A DNA stretch of 11,357 nucleotides. It comes from Alphaproteobacteria bacterium (GTDB lineage Bacteria; Pseudomonadota; Alphaproteobacteria; Micavibrionales; UBA1664). A program made the position numbers and the translations under genes. This document shows, piece after piece, positions 1 to 6,085 of this stretch. Position 1 is the first letter of the stretch, and every line of letters starts with the position of its first letter. The stretch is taken from positions 1-11,357 of the forward strand of contig JAGWXJ010000054.1 in NCBI GenBank assembly GCA_018969935.1. The letters run 5' to 3'. The notes under the pieces were generated by a model, which saw nothing but the letters and a program-made list of their open reading frames with translations, had not been told where the DNA came from and did not search any database.

Positions 1-275
1 TCAAAGAATGCCGTTTGTTCCAGCATGATTGTGCGGGCGTATTTGATTGTGTTGGCGAGATTGGCCGAGAACAGCGCGTTTTCTTGTGCGTAGGGCGATA
101 GCGCTTCAATCACGTCGCCTTTGCTATGCGGTAAAAAGTAGCTTATGGCCGCTACTTCGGCCACGGCAATACCGCCAATCAGACAGGCGCAAATAGCCCA
201 TTTTCTGCTTATGCGCGGGCGTTTTTCCGGCTCGTCATCAAAAAGGTTGTGGAGGCCTCTGGGTTCGCGGGTCAT
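1..275 (-). CDS. Single-span membrane protein, unrecognised (3' end cut by window edge)
   Basis: I do not recognise this gene. Reading leftward from the ATG at 275-273, the frame stays open for 91 codons to the window edge, so the C-terminus is missing. The protein begins MTREPRGLHNLFDDEPEKRP, a charged N-terminus of about 25 residues. One hydrophobic segment follows at about residues 26-46 (WAICACLIGGIAVAEVAAI), then a polar region beginning SYFLPHSKGD. The Arg/Lys-rich stretch before the span suggests the N-terminus is in the cytoplasm and the rest is periplasmic. Its ATG overlaps the TGA of the preceding gene as ATGA, so the two are almost certainly co-translated. A weak AAGG lies about 10 nt upstream of the ATG. 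The overlap and the shared topology (cytoplasmic tail, one span, outer domain) suggest the two products work together. That partnership is inference. Confidence 0.72.
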   Translation of the reverse strand, partial: MTREPRGLHNLFDDEPEKRPRISRKWAICACLIGGIAVAEVAAISYFLPHSKGDVIEALSPYAQENALFSANLANTIKYARTIMLEQTAFF

Positions 276-1069
276 GGGGCGATTACCTTCAGGGCGGGTG
301 TTGTTTGTCTTGTCCTTATTGCCTCAAGCGACGTTGCGTGCGCCGTCAGGATTTGCTTGAGGCTTCTGAATTCATCGTTGTCTGGTGATTTTTCTATCCA
401 GTTGAAGAAGCGGCGGTCGGGGTGGTTGTAAAAGGCCACGTACCTATCCATACCCTTAACCAGCCTTTGCATCGCATCCATGTACTGGATGGTCGCGTTG
501 TAGGTTTTCATGGGTTCGTTGCGCGCGGCGGTTTGCAATTCCATCAGCTTTTTATAGGCTTCGCGGGCGTCATAGCTGCCGTAGCTCGGGTAGCCATCCA
601 GATAGGCGCCCAACCTATCAAGTTTTGCAGCCATATCAGGGATGAACTGCACCCTTTCCATGACGGAATCATAAAGGCCCACGATTGTCTGTCTGTTGGC
701 CTGTGCCCAATGGTTGTTGGCCGCAAGCGTGATATCAACGCCGCCTTTTGGTTTTGGTTCCGGCCATTTGATTTTGCTTTCCATGTACCAGATTGTTGTT
801 AAATATCCTGCAATAATAATCGCCCCAGCAGCACCGCTTACTGCCAATTTGCGGTCTTGGCGGCGGTGGTGTGCTAGTAATTCTTCCCTATCTAAGGGGG
901 ATACAATACGGGCAGCCTTATCAAGCCTGAGTGTCGGCCTTGGGGTTTCAGGTTTGCGTTGTGGGGCTGGTGTTGCCTTTTGTTGTGCAGGTGCTGCGGC
1001 AGCAGGTTTTTCCGCGTTTTTTGCGCGTGCCTGCCGTGCTTTTTCCGCTTCACTCAGATAACGTGCCAC
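272..1069 (-). CDS. Single-span membrane protein with alanine/lysine-rich cytoplasmic tail, unrecognised
   Basis: The predicted protein has 265 residues and no family I recognise. Residues 1-45 are rich in Ala, Lys, Gln and Pro and look disordered. A basic stretch (HHRRQDRK, 67-74) precedes one hydrophobic span at about 76-96 (AVSGAAGAIIIAGYLTTIWYM). Residues 97-265 form a polar, probably mostly helical domain that should be periplasmic, with aromatic-rich patches such as GYPSYGSYDAREAYKK (159-174). No signal-peptidase site, lipobox or catalytic motif is evident. The start is GTG, supported by AGGGGG at 1079-1074 four bases upstream; the overlapping ATG at 1071-1069 is in another frame. The stop overlaps the start of the next gene as ATGA. 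A promoter candidate lies directly upstream at 1095-1123, so this two-gene unit probably does not depend only on the upstream operon. The reading frame is secure; the function is unknown. Confidence 0.8.
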   Translation of the reverse strand: MARYLSEAEKARQARAKNAEKPAAAAPAQQKATPAPQRKPETPRPTLRLDKAARIVSPLDREELLAHHRRQDRKLAVSGAAGAIIIAGYLTTIWYMESKIKWPEPKPKGGVDITLAANNHWAQANRQTIVGLYDSVMERVQFIPDMAAKLDRLGAYLDGYPSYGSYDAREAYKKLMELQTAARNEPMKTYNATIQYMDAMQRLVKGMDRYVAFYNHPDRRFFNWIEKSPDNDEFRSLKQILTAHATSLEAIRTRQTTPALKVIAP

Positions 1070-1094
1070 ATAACCCCCTAAAAATTGTTATGTA

Positions 1095-1123
1095 AATATA
1101 TAGAGGGAGGGGCGGATTTGCAA
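1095..1123 (-). promoter_or_regulatory. Candidate sigma70-type promoter for the two-gene membrane-protein unit
   Basis: On the minus strand TTGCAA (1123-1118) serves as a -35 box. It is followed by a 17-base spacer and TATATT (1100-1095) as a -10 box. The predicted start is near 1088, giving a leader of about 19 nt that contains the AGGGGG ribosome binding site at 1079-1074. The -35 box begins directly after the stop codon of the ZapE gene (1126-1124), so the promoter fills nearly all of the 54-base gap. Box match and spacing are good, but this is a visual prediction. Confidence 0.5.
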
Positions 1124-2230
1124 CTATTTCAGCTTTTTGGCCAGCCAATCGGGTGACTGCATTTCAAGGAGGCGGCTTAGGGTACGCTGGAATTCAAAGC
1201 CGTGGGTATTACCGTCATAGAGTTTGTCGGGCGTGGTTGCGGCCCTGACTACCAGCACCTTGCCTGCATCGTAGAGGGTATCAACAAGGGTCATGAACCG
1301 GCGCAGCTCGTTCCTGTTCTCCTCCCCCATTCTGGGGACATTATCAACGAAAACAGCGAGATAGGCTTCGCACAAGGCCAGATAATCGACAGCGCCGCGG
1401 GCTTCACGGCAGAGCACGTCAAATTCAAGCCATGCCCTGTGGCCATCGGTGCGGACAACGGGCAGACTGCGGCCACCGCCCACATCCAGTGCGGCCGAGG
1501 TTGTGCCTGCACTGCCTGTCAGGGCTTCAAACAGTGTATCCATCTGGCCCCAGCTTTGGTCACCCAAGGGGTAGAACCATGTACCGCGCTCGGATAGGGC
1601 CCTCAGGCGGTAATCGTTAGGGCTGTCCAGATACACGACATCCATATGGGCCTTCAGGAAGTCGATGAACGGGAGGAAGCGGCTGCGTTGCAGCCCGTCC
1701 TTGTATAAATCCTGCGGGGCGTAGTTGGATGTGGCGACGACGGCCACGCCGCCTTGCATCAGTTTTTCAAACAGCGGGCCAAGTATCATGGCGTCCGCGA
1801 TATCGTTCACGTGCAGTTCATCAAAGCACAGCAGGTCGGTTTCTGCGGCTATCTCTTTGGCAACATCGCCCAAATAATCGTCAACATCGCCGCCCGTGTC
1901 GCGGAGTTTTTTGAGGCGGGCATGAATTTCCAGCATGAAGGCATGGAAGTGGACACGGCGGGTTTTAGGCCCCTTCACTTCCCTGACCAGCATGTCCATC
2001 AGCATTGTTTTGCCGCGGCCTACGCCGCCGTACATGTAAAGGCCGCGGGTTGTGGCTTTGCGTTTTTGTTTGCGCTTGAGAAGGCTGAGGATGTTCTGAG
2101 GTTCATCAGCGTTGCGGTTTTGCCAGCGGGCCAGAAAGGCATCCATGGCTTTTGCGGCGTCTTCCTGTGCGGGGTCGCGCGTGACTTCGCCTGCGGCCAG
2201 TTTGGCCTGATAGGCAAGTGCTACGCTCAT
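1124..2230 (-). CDS. zapE: ZapE/AFG1-family AAA+ ATPase
   Basis: The 368-residue product is an AFG1-like ATPase (bacterial ZapE). In E. coli ZapE binds FtsZ and affects Z-ring stability under stress; mitochondrial AFG1 acts in inner-membrane protein quality control. Visible motifs are Walker A GGVGRGKT (68-75), Walker B LLCFDE (133-138), a sensor-like VVATSN (164-169) and the downstream segment GLQRSRFLPFI (179-189) with candidate arginine-finger residues. The C-terminal FEFQRTLSRLLEMQSPDWL is typical of the family. Length is normal and no membrane span is seen, so it is cytosolic or peripheral. The ATG at 2230-2228 overlaps the tatC stop as ATGA, which places it last in the operon and probably coupled to tatC translation. 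Its position after tatC is notable, since serS is the neighbour I would expect there in many alphaproteobacteria. The family call is firm; the exact cellular role is inferred from homologues. Confidence 0.95.
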   Translation of the reverse strand: MSVALAYQAKLAAGEVTRDPAQEDAAKAMDAFLARWQNRNADEPQNILSLLKRKQKRKATTRGLYMYGGVGRGKTMLMDMLVREVKGPKTRRVHFHAFMLEIHARLKKLRDTGGDVDDYLGDVAKEIAAETDLLCFDELHVNDIADAMILGPLFEKLMQGGVAVVATSNYAPQDLYKDGLQRSRFLPFIDFLKAHMDVVYLDSPNDYRLRALSERGTWFYPLGDQSWGQMDTLFEALTGSAGTTSAALDVGGGRSLPVVRTDGHRAWLEFDVLCREARGAVDYLALCEAYLAVFVDNVPRMGEENRNELRRFMTLVDTLYDAGKVLVVRAATTPDKLYDGNTHGFEFQRTLSRLLEMQSPDWLAKKLK

Positions 2231-3015
2231 GATTCACGCTCTTTCGCCTTTTCGAAGCGGCGAATGAGGAAGATCGAAATTTCGTAGAGCACGTAAAGCG
2301 GTACGGCCAGCAGCGTTTGCGAGAGGATATCGGGCGGGGTCAGGACAGCGCCGATAACGAAGGCCAGTATGAGCATGTATTTGCGTTTTCTGGCGAGAGA
2401 GTCCGCATCGATGATGCCCGCGCGGGCCAGCAGCATCAACAGTACGGGCAACTGGAAGCACAGGCCGAAGGCGAAGATGAGCATGATGATGAGGTTGAGA
2501 TAATCACCGATGCGGGCTTCCAGCTGGATGGGTAGTATCGTTTGCCCAGCCGTTGTCTGGAAGCTGAGGAAGAAGTGCCATGCCATGGGCATGATGTAGA
2601 AGTAGACAAGCAAGGCGCCTGCGGCAAACAGCAGCGGCGTCGCTATCAGGAACGGCAGGAAAGCCTTGCGCTCTGTTTTATAAAGGCCGGGGGCGATGAA
2701 CATCCAGATCTGGCTGATGATGACAGGCAGGGTGATGAAAAGCGCCGAGAGGAACGAGAGCTTGAGGGAGGTTACGAAGGCTTCCGTCAGGCTTGTGTAG
2801 ATCAGGCGCTGCGTTCCCTCCTGCCCCATGCTTTGGGCAAGCGGCGCAATGAGCCATGACAGGATGAGGTCGTTGTAGTGGTAGCAAACGCCCGTAACAG
2901 CCGCGAGGGCGGCCACGCAGCCGATGAGCCGCTGGCGCAGCTCGATGATATGGCCAAGGACCTCGGTTTTATCCTCGGTTAGCGGCTGTGTCTGGCTTTG
3001 GGGCTGGTCCGTCAT
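2227..3015 (-). CDS. tatC: Sec-independent translocase subunit TatC
   Basis: TatC is the multi-span core of the twin-arginine translocase. It binds RR signal peptides and, with TatB, forms the receptor that recruits TatA to move folded proteins across the inner membrane. The 262-residue protein shows the conserved N-terminal HIIELRQRL (22-30), the cytoplasmic loop APGLYKTER (108-116) with the signal-peptide-binding glutamate at 115, and TPPD (226-229) before the last span. Six hydrophobic segments are visible at about 31-48, 82-107, 119-141, 172-196, 213-228 and 232-251. The HxxELR motif lies about ten residues further in than in E. coli TatC. The only usable start is the ATG at 3015-3013, because no ATG, GTG or TTG follows before the motif. 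This start lies 47 nt inside tatB. There is no Shine-Dalgarno before it, so translation is probably coupled to tatB. Confidence 0.97.
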   Translation of the reverse strand: MTDQPQSQTQPLTEDKTEVLGHIIELRQRLIGCVAALAAVTGVCYHYNDLILSWLIAPLAQSMGQEGTQRLIYTSLTEAFVTSLKLSFLSALFITLPVIISQIWMFIAPGLYKTERKAFLPFLIATPLLFAAGALLVYFYIMPMAWHFFLSFQTTAGQTILPIQLEARIGDYLNLIIMLIFAFGLCFQLPVLLMLLARAGIIDADSLARKRKYMLILAFVIGAVLTPPDILSQTLLAVPLYVLYEISIFLIRRFEKAKERES

Positions 3016-3349
3016 TGGCTGGTTCGTCGGGGATGTTTACTGCAATTTCAGGGATGTCTTTATCGGGGGGCGGCAGCAAATCCATCAGGTGCTCGTCCGC
3101 ATCGGTTTCATCGAATTCGTGGGTATCGCGCACAGGTGTTTTGGGGTTTGGGCGCGTATCAACCTTGCCGCTGGTTTCGGCTTTTTCCATGAAGTCCTCG
3201 AACTGGGAGGACAGCGCATAACGCATGTAGCGGAAGCGGCGCATGAGCTTGCCCGCCTGATACATGATGTTGGGGATGTCTTCAGGGCCGAACACCAAGA
3301 GGGCGATAACGCCCACCAAAAGCATTTCGGACCAGCCAATGTCGAACAT
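2969..3349 (-). CDS. tatB: Sec-independent translocase subunit TatB
   Basis: TatB pairs with TatC in the signal-peptide receptor of the Tat translocase. The 126-residue product starts MFDIGWSEMLLVGVIALLVF, with Glu8 in the membrane segment and Gly21-Pro22 at the hinge, both hallmarks of TatB. An amphipathic, positively charged helix follows (about 23-55, with KLMRRFRYMRYAL), then a long acidic and Pro-rich tail to the C-terminus. The MFDIGWSE opening separates it from TatA. It starts 8 nt after the tatA stop with no obvious Shine-Dalgarno (the gap is C-rich), and its last 47 nt overlap the start of tatC in another frame. Order, size and motifs all agree with a functional gene. Confidence 0.96.
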   Translation of the reverse strand: MFDIGWSEMLLVGVIALLVFGPEDIPNIMYQAGKLMRRFRYMRYALSSQFEDFMEKAETSGKVDTRPNPKTPVRDTHEFDETDADEHLMDLLPPPDKDIPEIAVNIPDEPANDGPAPKPDTAANRG

Positions 3350-3357
3350 GGCGGGGT

Positions 3358-3534
3358 TTATTCGCTTTTCTGTTTATCAGCAGGCTTTTGGGGTTCGTCG
3401 TCTTCCTGAAGGCCTTTTTTGAAGTTCTTTACGCCTTTGGCAAGGTCGCCCATCACGTTGGGCAGTTTGCCTGCACCAAACACAATGAGAACAACAAGTA
3501 CGACAAGTACGATATGGCCGAGCGACAAACCCAT
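3358..3534 (-). CDS. tatA: Sec-independent translocase subunit TatA
   Basis: TatA forms the variable-size pore or membrane-thinning assembly of the Tat translocase. The 58-codon frame reads MGLSLGHIVLVVLVVLIVFG, a single N-terminal span. The hinge motif FGAGKLP (19-25) follows, then the amphipathic helix NVMGDLAKGVKNFKKGL (26-42) and a short charged tail (EDDEPQKPADKQKSE). FG-x-x-KLP and the MGDxAKGxKxFKKG pattern are diagnostic of TatA rather than TatB. It is at the short end for the family. The ATG at 3534-3532 is preceded by AAGGG at 3544-3540 with a 5-nt spacing, the best ribosome binding site in the tat group. It lies 28 nt after scpB and 8 nt before tatB. A strong start here would suit the known excess of TatA over TatB and TatC; that link is inference. 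Confidence 0.95.
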   Translation of the reverse strand: MGLSLGHIVLVVLVVLIVFGAGKLPNVMGDLAKGVKNFKKGLQEDDEPQKPADKQKSE

Positions 3535-3562
3535 GTTAACCCTTATCCGTTAAACCAACAGT

Positions 3563-4219
3563 TCAGGCGGCGGCTTCTTCGGATTCCTCGGCGTAATCGT
3601 CCTCGGAATCTTCGGATGCCAGTACCGCCCCGCCCTCCTCGTCGAACAGGTCGGCGGTGACGGCTACGGCCGGACGGCGGTCGAGAAGGCCTGCGGCCTT
3701 CAGGTCGTCCAATCCGGGCAGGTCGACTATAGACTCAAGGCCGAAATGGTCAAGAAAAGCTGGCGTGGTTACCCATGTGAGAGGGCGGCCCGGTGTTTCG
3801 CGGCGGCGGCCGGGTTTGATCCAGCCAGTTTCAAGGAGCATGTCGATGGTGCCTTTGGATGTGGCGACACCGCGCACACCTTCGATTTCAACGCGGGTAA
3901 GCGGCTGGTGGTAGGCGATGACGGCCAGTGTTTCCATGGCGGCACGGGAGAGCTTGCGTTCTTCTACGCGCAGGGTTTGCAGGCTCTCGGCCAAATCGGC
4001 GGAGGTGCGGAAGGCCCAGCCCTGCTCGCTTTCCTCGAGGGATACGCCGCGGTCGGCGTAATCCTGCTTCAGTTTGGCCAGAAGCGCGTGAATGCCCGCG
4101 CCTTCAAGGTGCGGCAGGAAGGTTTTGAGTTTGTCGGTGTTCACCGGCTCGCGGCTTGCGAAAAGCGCGGCTTCTAGGACGCGCAGGTCGCGCGTATCGT
4201 CGTTCGGATCAAGCATCAT
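3563..4219 (-). CDS. scpB: Segregation and condensation protein B (ScpB)
   Basis: ScpB is the winged-helix (kite) subunit that dimerises and binds the ScpA kleisin in the SMC-ScpAB complex, which compacts and separates sister chromosomes. With the chosen start the protein has 218 residues. It begins DLRVLEAALFASREPV (11-26) and contains the family motif ETLAVIAYHQPLTR (96-109), then EIEGVRGV (111-118), and GRPLTWVTTPAFLDHFGL (144-161) in the second winged helix. The tail from about 190 is very acidic. I chose the ATG at 4219 because AGGA (4231-4228) sits 8 nt upstream. It overlaps the scpA stop by 11 nt, which fits coupled translation. A GTG at 4243 and an ATG at 4228 are in-frame alternatives with poor upstream sequence, and an ATG at 4216 is also possible. 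Confidence 0.94.
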   Translation of the reverse strand: MMLDPNDDTRDLRVLEAALFASREPVNTDKLKTFLPHLEGAGIHALLAKLKQDYADRGVSLEESEQGWAFRTSADLAESLQTLRVEERKLSRAAMETLAVIAYHQPLTRVEIEGVRGVATSKGTIDMLLETGWIKPGRRRETPGRPLTWVTTPAFLDHFGLESIVDLPGLDDLKAAGLLDRRPAVAVTADLFDEEGGAVLASEDSEDDYAEESEEAAA

Positions 4220-5054
4220 TGGCGGCATCCTGTGTTTGTTCACGCAGTGAGATGTAGATGGGGCCGAAAAGGCCTTCCTGTTTAAGATTGATTTTTTCCT
4301 GCTTCACCATTTCGAGGGCGGCGGTGAGGGTCGAGGCCATGGCGGACCTTGTATTCAGCGTTGCGTCGTCCTCATTCGGCATGAAAGCATCAAGCGCCTT
4401 CCAGAGTTCTTTCCATTGGCTGGAGGGCATGTGGCCAATCATGTTGGCGAGGCGCATCGTGGCCTCGTCCATGCTCATGAGCGGCCATGTCTTGATGTCG
4501 TAGGTTTTGGGGTTGGCGCGGCGTGTGATGGCGCCATAGGCATCAAGAATATCAAAGAGGTTGGCCTGCCATTTGACGGCTACAGGCGCTTGGTCAGCCA
4601 GCCCTGCTAGGCCAACGGGCAAGCGGTTGAGGCCAAGCTGCGGGCGCTCGAACAGTTGTTTTGCCACCTTTTGCATGGCTTCAAGGCGCTGGAGCTGGAA
4701 GGCAAGCGCTTCGGCCAAGGCTTCGCCCGAGAGTTCTTCCTCGCCTTCCGCATTCGGGATAGCGGGCAGGAGAAGTTTGGATTTGAGGTAGGCCAGCCAT
4801 GCGGCCATAACCAAGTAATCGGCCGCAAGTTCGATACGCAGTTTGCGTACTTTTTCAACGAAGGCGAGATATTGCTCGGCCAGTGCCAGAATGGAAATCT
4901 GGCGCAGGTCCACCTTCTGGTCACGGGCCATGGTGAGAAGCAGGTCAATCGGGCCTTCGTAACCATCGAGGGAAACAATCAGGGCGTCAGCCGCTTTTTC
5001 TTCAGCGGTGCGCGCGGGGTCTTCCTCGAAGGGGATGGCGATTGCGTTTTCCAT
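4209..5054 (-). CDS. scpA: Segregation and condensation protein A (ScpA)
   Basis: ScpA is the bacterial kleisin. Its N-terminal domain binds the neck of one SMC subunit and its C-terminal winged helix binds the head of the other, closing the SMC ring with ScpB in the middle. The 281-residue product has the N-terminal signature YEGPIDLLL (32-40), then VDLRQISILALAEQYLAF (48-65) and DYLVMAAWLAYLKSKLLLP (79-97). The C-terminal domain includes TAALEMVKQEKINLKQEGLF, typical of the winged helix. About 25 residues precede the first conserved block, a modest extension. The ATG at 5054 is 28 nt after the nagZ stop and has only a weak AAGAA upstream. No smc gene is in the window, as is usual when scpAB sit in this cluster. 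Confidence 0.96.
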   Translation of the reverse strand: MENAIAIPFEEDPARTAEEKAADALIVSLDGYEGPIDLLLTMARDQKVDLRQISILALAEQYLAFVEKVRKLRIELAADYLVMAAWLAYLKSKLLLPAIPNAEGEEELSGEALAEALAFQLQRLEAMQKVAKQLFERPQLGLNRLPVGLAGLADQAPVAVKWQANLFDILDAYGAITRRANPKTYDIKTWPLMSMDEATMRLANMIGHMPSSQWKELWKALDAFMPNEDDATLNTRSAMASTLTAALEMVKQEKINLKQEGLFGPIYISLREQTQDAANDA

Positions 5055-5082
5055 TATGGAATTCTTAGCATCGGCGGCGGGT

Positions 5083-6072
5083 TTAAGCCACGCTTGCGCG
5101 CAAGGTGTCCACAGACTTTGCGGCCCAGTTTTGCAGGCGCTGGCGGGTTTGGGTGGGCATTACCCCCACCGTTTCCGCGGCTTTTGCCCTTTCAGGCACG
5201 GTACCGTGGCAATGGAGGGCGATATCGCAGCCCGCCTTGATGGCAAGGGCGGCCCTTGTGGGTACATCGCCCCATTTGCCCAAAGCTTCCATGAACAGGT
5301 CATCCGTCAACAGCAGGCCGTTAAAGCCAATCGTGCCCCGTATGACCGTGCCGATGATGGTGGGCGAGAGGGTTGCCGGTAACTCGGTATCCAGTGTCGG
5401 GTATACCACATGGGCGGTCATGCCCCAGACGGTATCGTTATCCATGCCGCTGGCGACGGTTTTGAATGGCAGGAAATCGGTTCCCTCCAGTGTTGCCTTA
5501 TCGGCATCCACGTGCGGGAGTTCATAGTGGGAGTCCACTACGGCGCGGCCATGGCCCGGCATGTGTTTCATGACGGGTGTCATGCCTGTGGCTACCGCGT
5601 ATTCGCAGGCGGCCAAACCAAGGGCTGCGACCAACGTCGGGCTAGAGCCGAAAGCGCGGTCGTTGATGGCCATGGCGTTGTTGTCATCAGGTACGATATC
5701 CAGCACAGGCACGCAATTGACATCCACGCCCATGCCGCACTGTACGCAAGCCAACGCATCGATGTTGGCTTTCAGTTGCTTGAGGGCTTTATCGGGGTCT
5801 TGTTTGTATACTTCCCCGAATGTGCGGAACGCGGGGAAATCAGGCCAATGTGGCGGTCTTAGGCGCTGGACGCGCCCGCCTTCCTGATCAATCAGCACAG
5901 GCGCTTTCCAGCCCACCGTGTTGCGCAGTTCGGTTACCAGTGCGGTTACTTGTGCAGGGCTATCGCAATTCTTTTTAAACAGGATGAAGCCAGCGGGTGA
6001 TGCGCTTTTGAAAAACGATTTTTCATCGGCGTCCAGTGTTGTGCCTGTACAACCGTAAATGATGGGGGCCAC
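5083..6072 (-). CDS. nagZ: Beta-N-acetylhexosaminidase NagZ (GH3 family)
   Basis: NagZ is a cytosolic glycoside hydrolase of family GH3. It removes GlcNAc from GlcNAc-anhydroMurNAc-peptides during peptidoglycan recycling, and in some bacteria the released muropeptides signal AmpC beta-lactamase induction. Numbered from the chosen start (329 residues), visible features are the substrate loop DQEGGRVQRL (62-71), KHMPGHG (169-175) with DSH (180-182) carrying the catalytic histidine, and LLTDDLFME (254-262), where the first Asp (257) is the expected nucleophile. There is no signal peptide. The GTG at 6072 gives an N-terminus APIIYGCTGTTL that matches the usual NagZ start and lies 13 nt after the preceding stop. 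In-frame GTG at 6114 and TTG at 6102 would add 14 or 10 residues and overlap the SPOR gene; none has a good Shine-Dalgarno, so the start is uncertain. The family call is firm. Confidence 0.95.
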   Translation of the reverse strand: MAPIIYGCTGTTLDADEKSFFKSASPAGFILFKKNCDSPAQVTALVTELRNTVGWKAPVLIDQEGGRVQRLRPPHWPDFPAFRTFGEVYKQDPDKALKQLKANIDALACVQCGMGVDVNCVPVLDIVPDDNNAMAINDRAFGSSPTLVAALGLAACEYAVATGMTPVMKHMPGHGRAVVDSHYELPHVDADKATLEGTDFLPFKTVASGMDNDTVWGMTAHVVYPTLDTELPATLSPTIIGTVIRGTIGFNGLLLTDDLFMEALGKWGDVPTRAALAIKAGCDIALHCHGTVPERAKAAETVGVMPTQTRQRLQNWAAKSVDTLRASVA

Positions 6073-6085
6073 GTTGGCGGGTATA

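Noticed and set aside
422..802. Plus-strand open frame of 126 codons opposite the 265-residue membrane protein
   Set aside because: It lies wholly antisense to a longer frame with a ribosome binding site and promoter, and its translation has no recognisable domain.
3536..3553. Two TTAA half-sites before tatA as a CtrA-type binding site
   Set aside because: The half-sites are ten bases apart, not the seven of the CtrA consensus, and they sit in a short gap inside an operon.
4209..4243. GTG at 4243 as the scpB start
   Set aside because: It would extend the overlap with scpA to 35 nt and has no ribosome binding site, whereas the ATG at 4219 has AGGA eight bases upstream.
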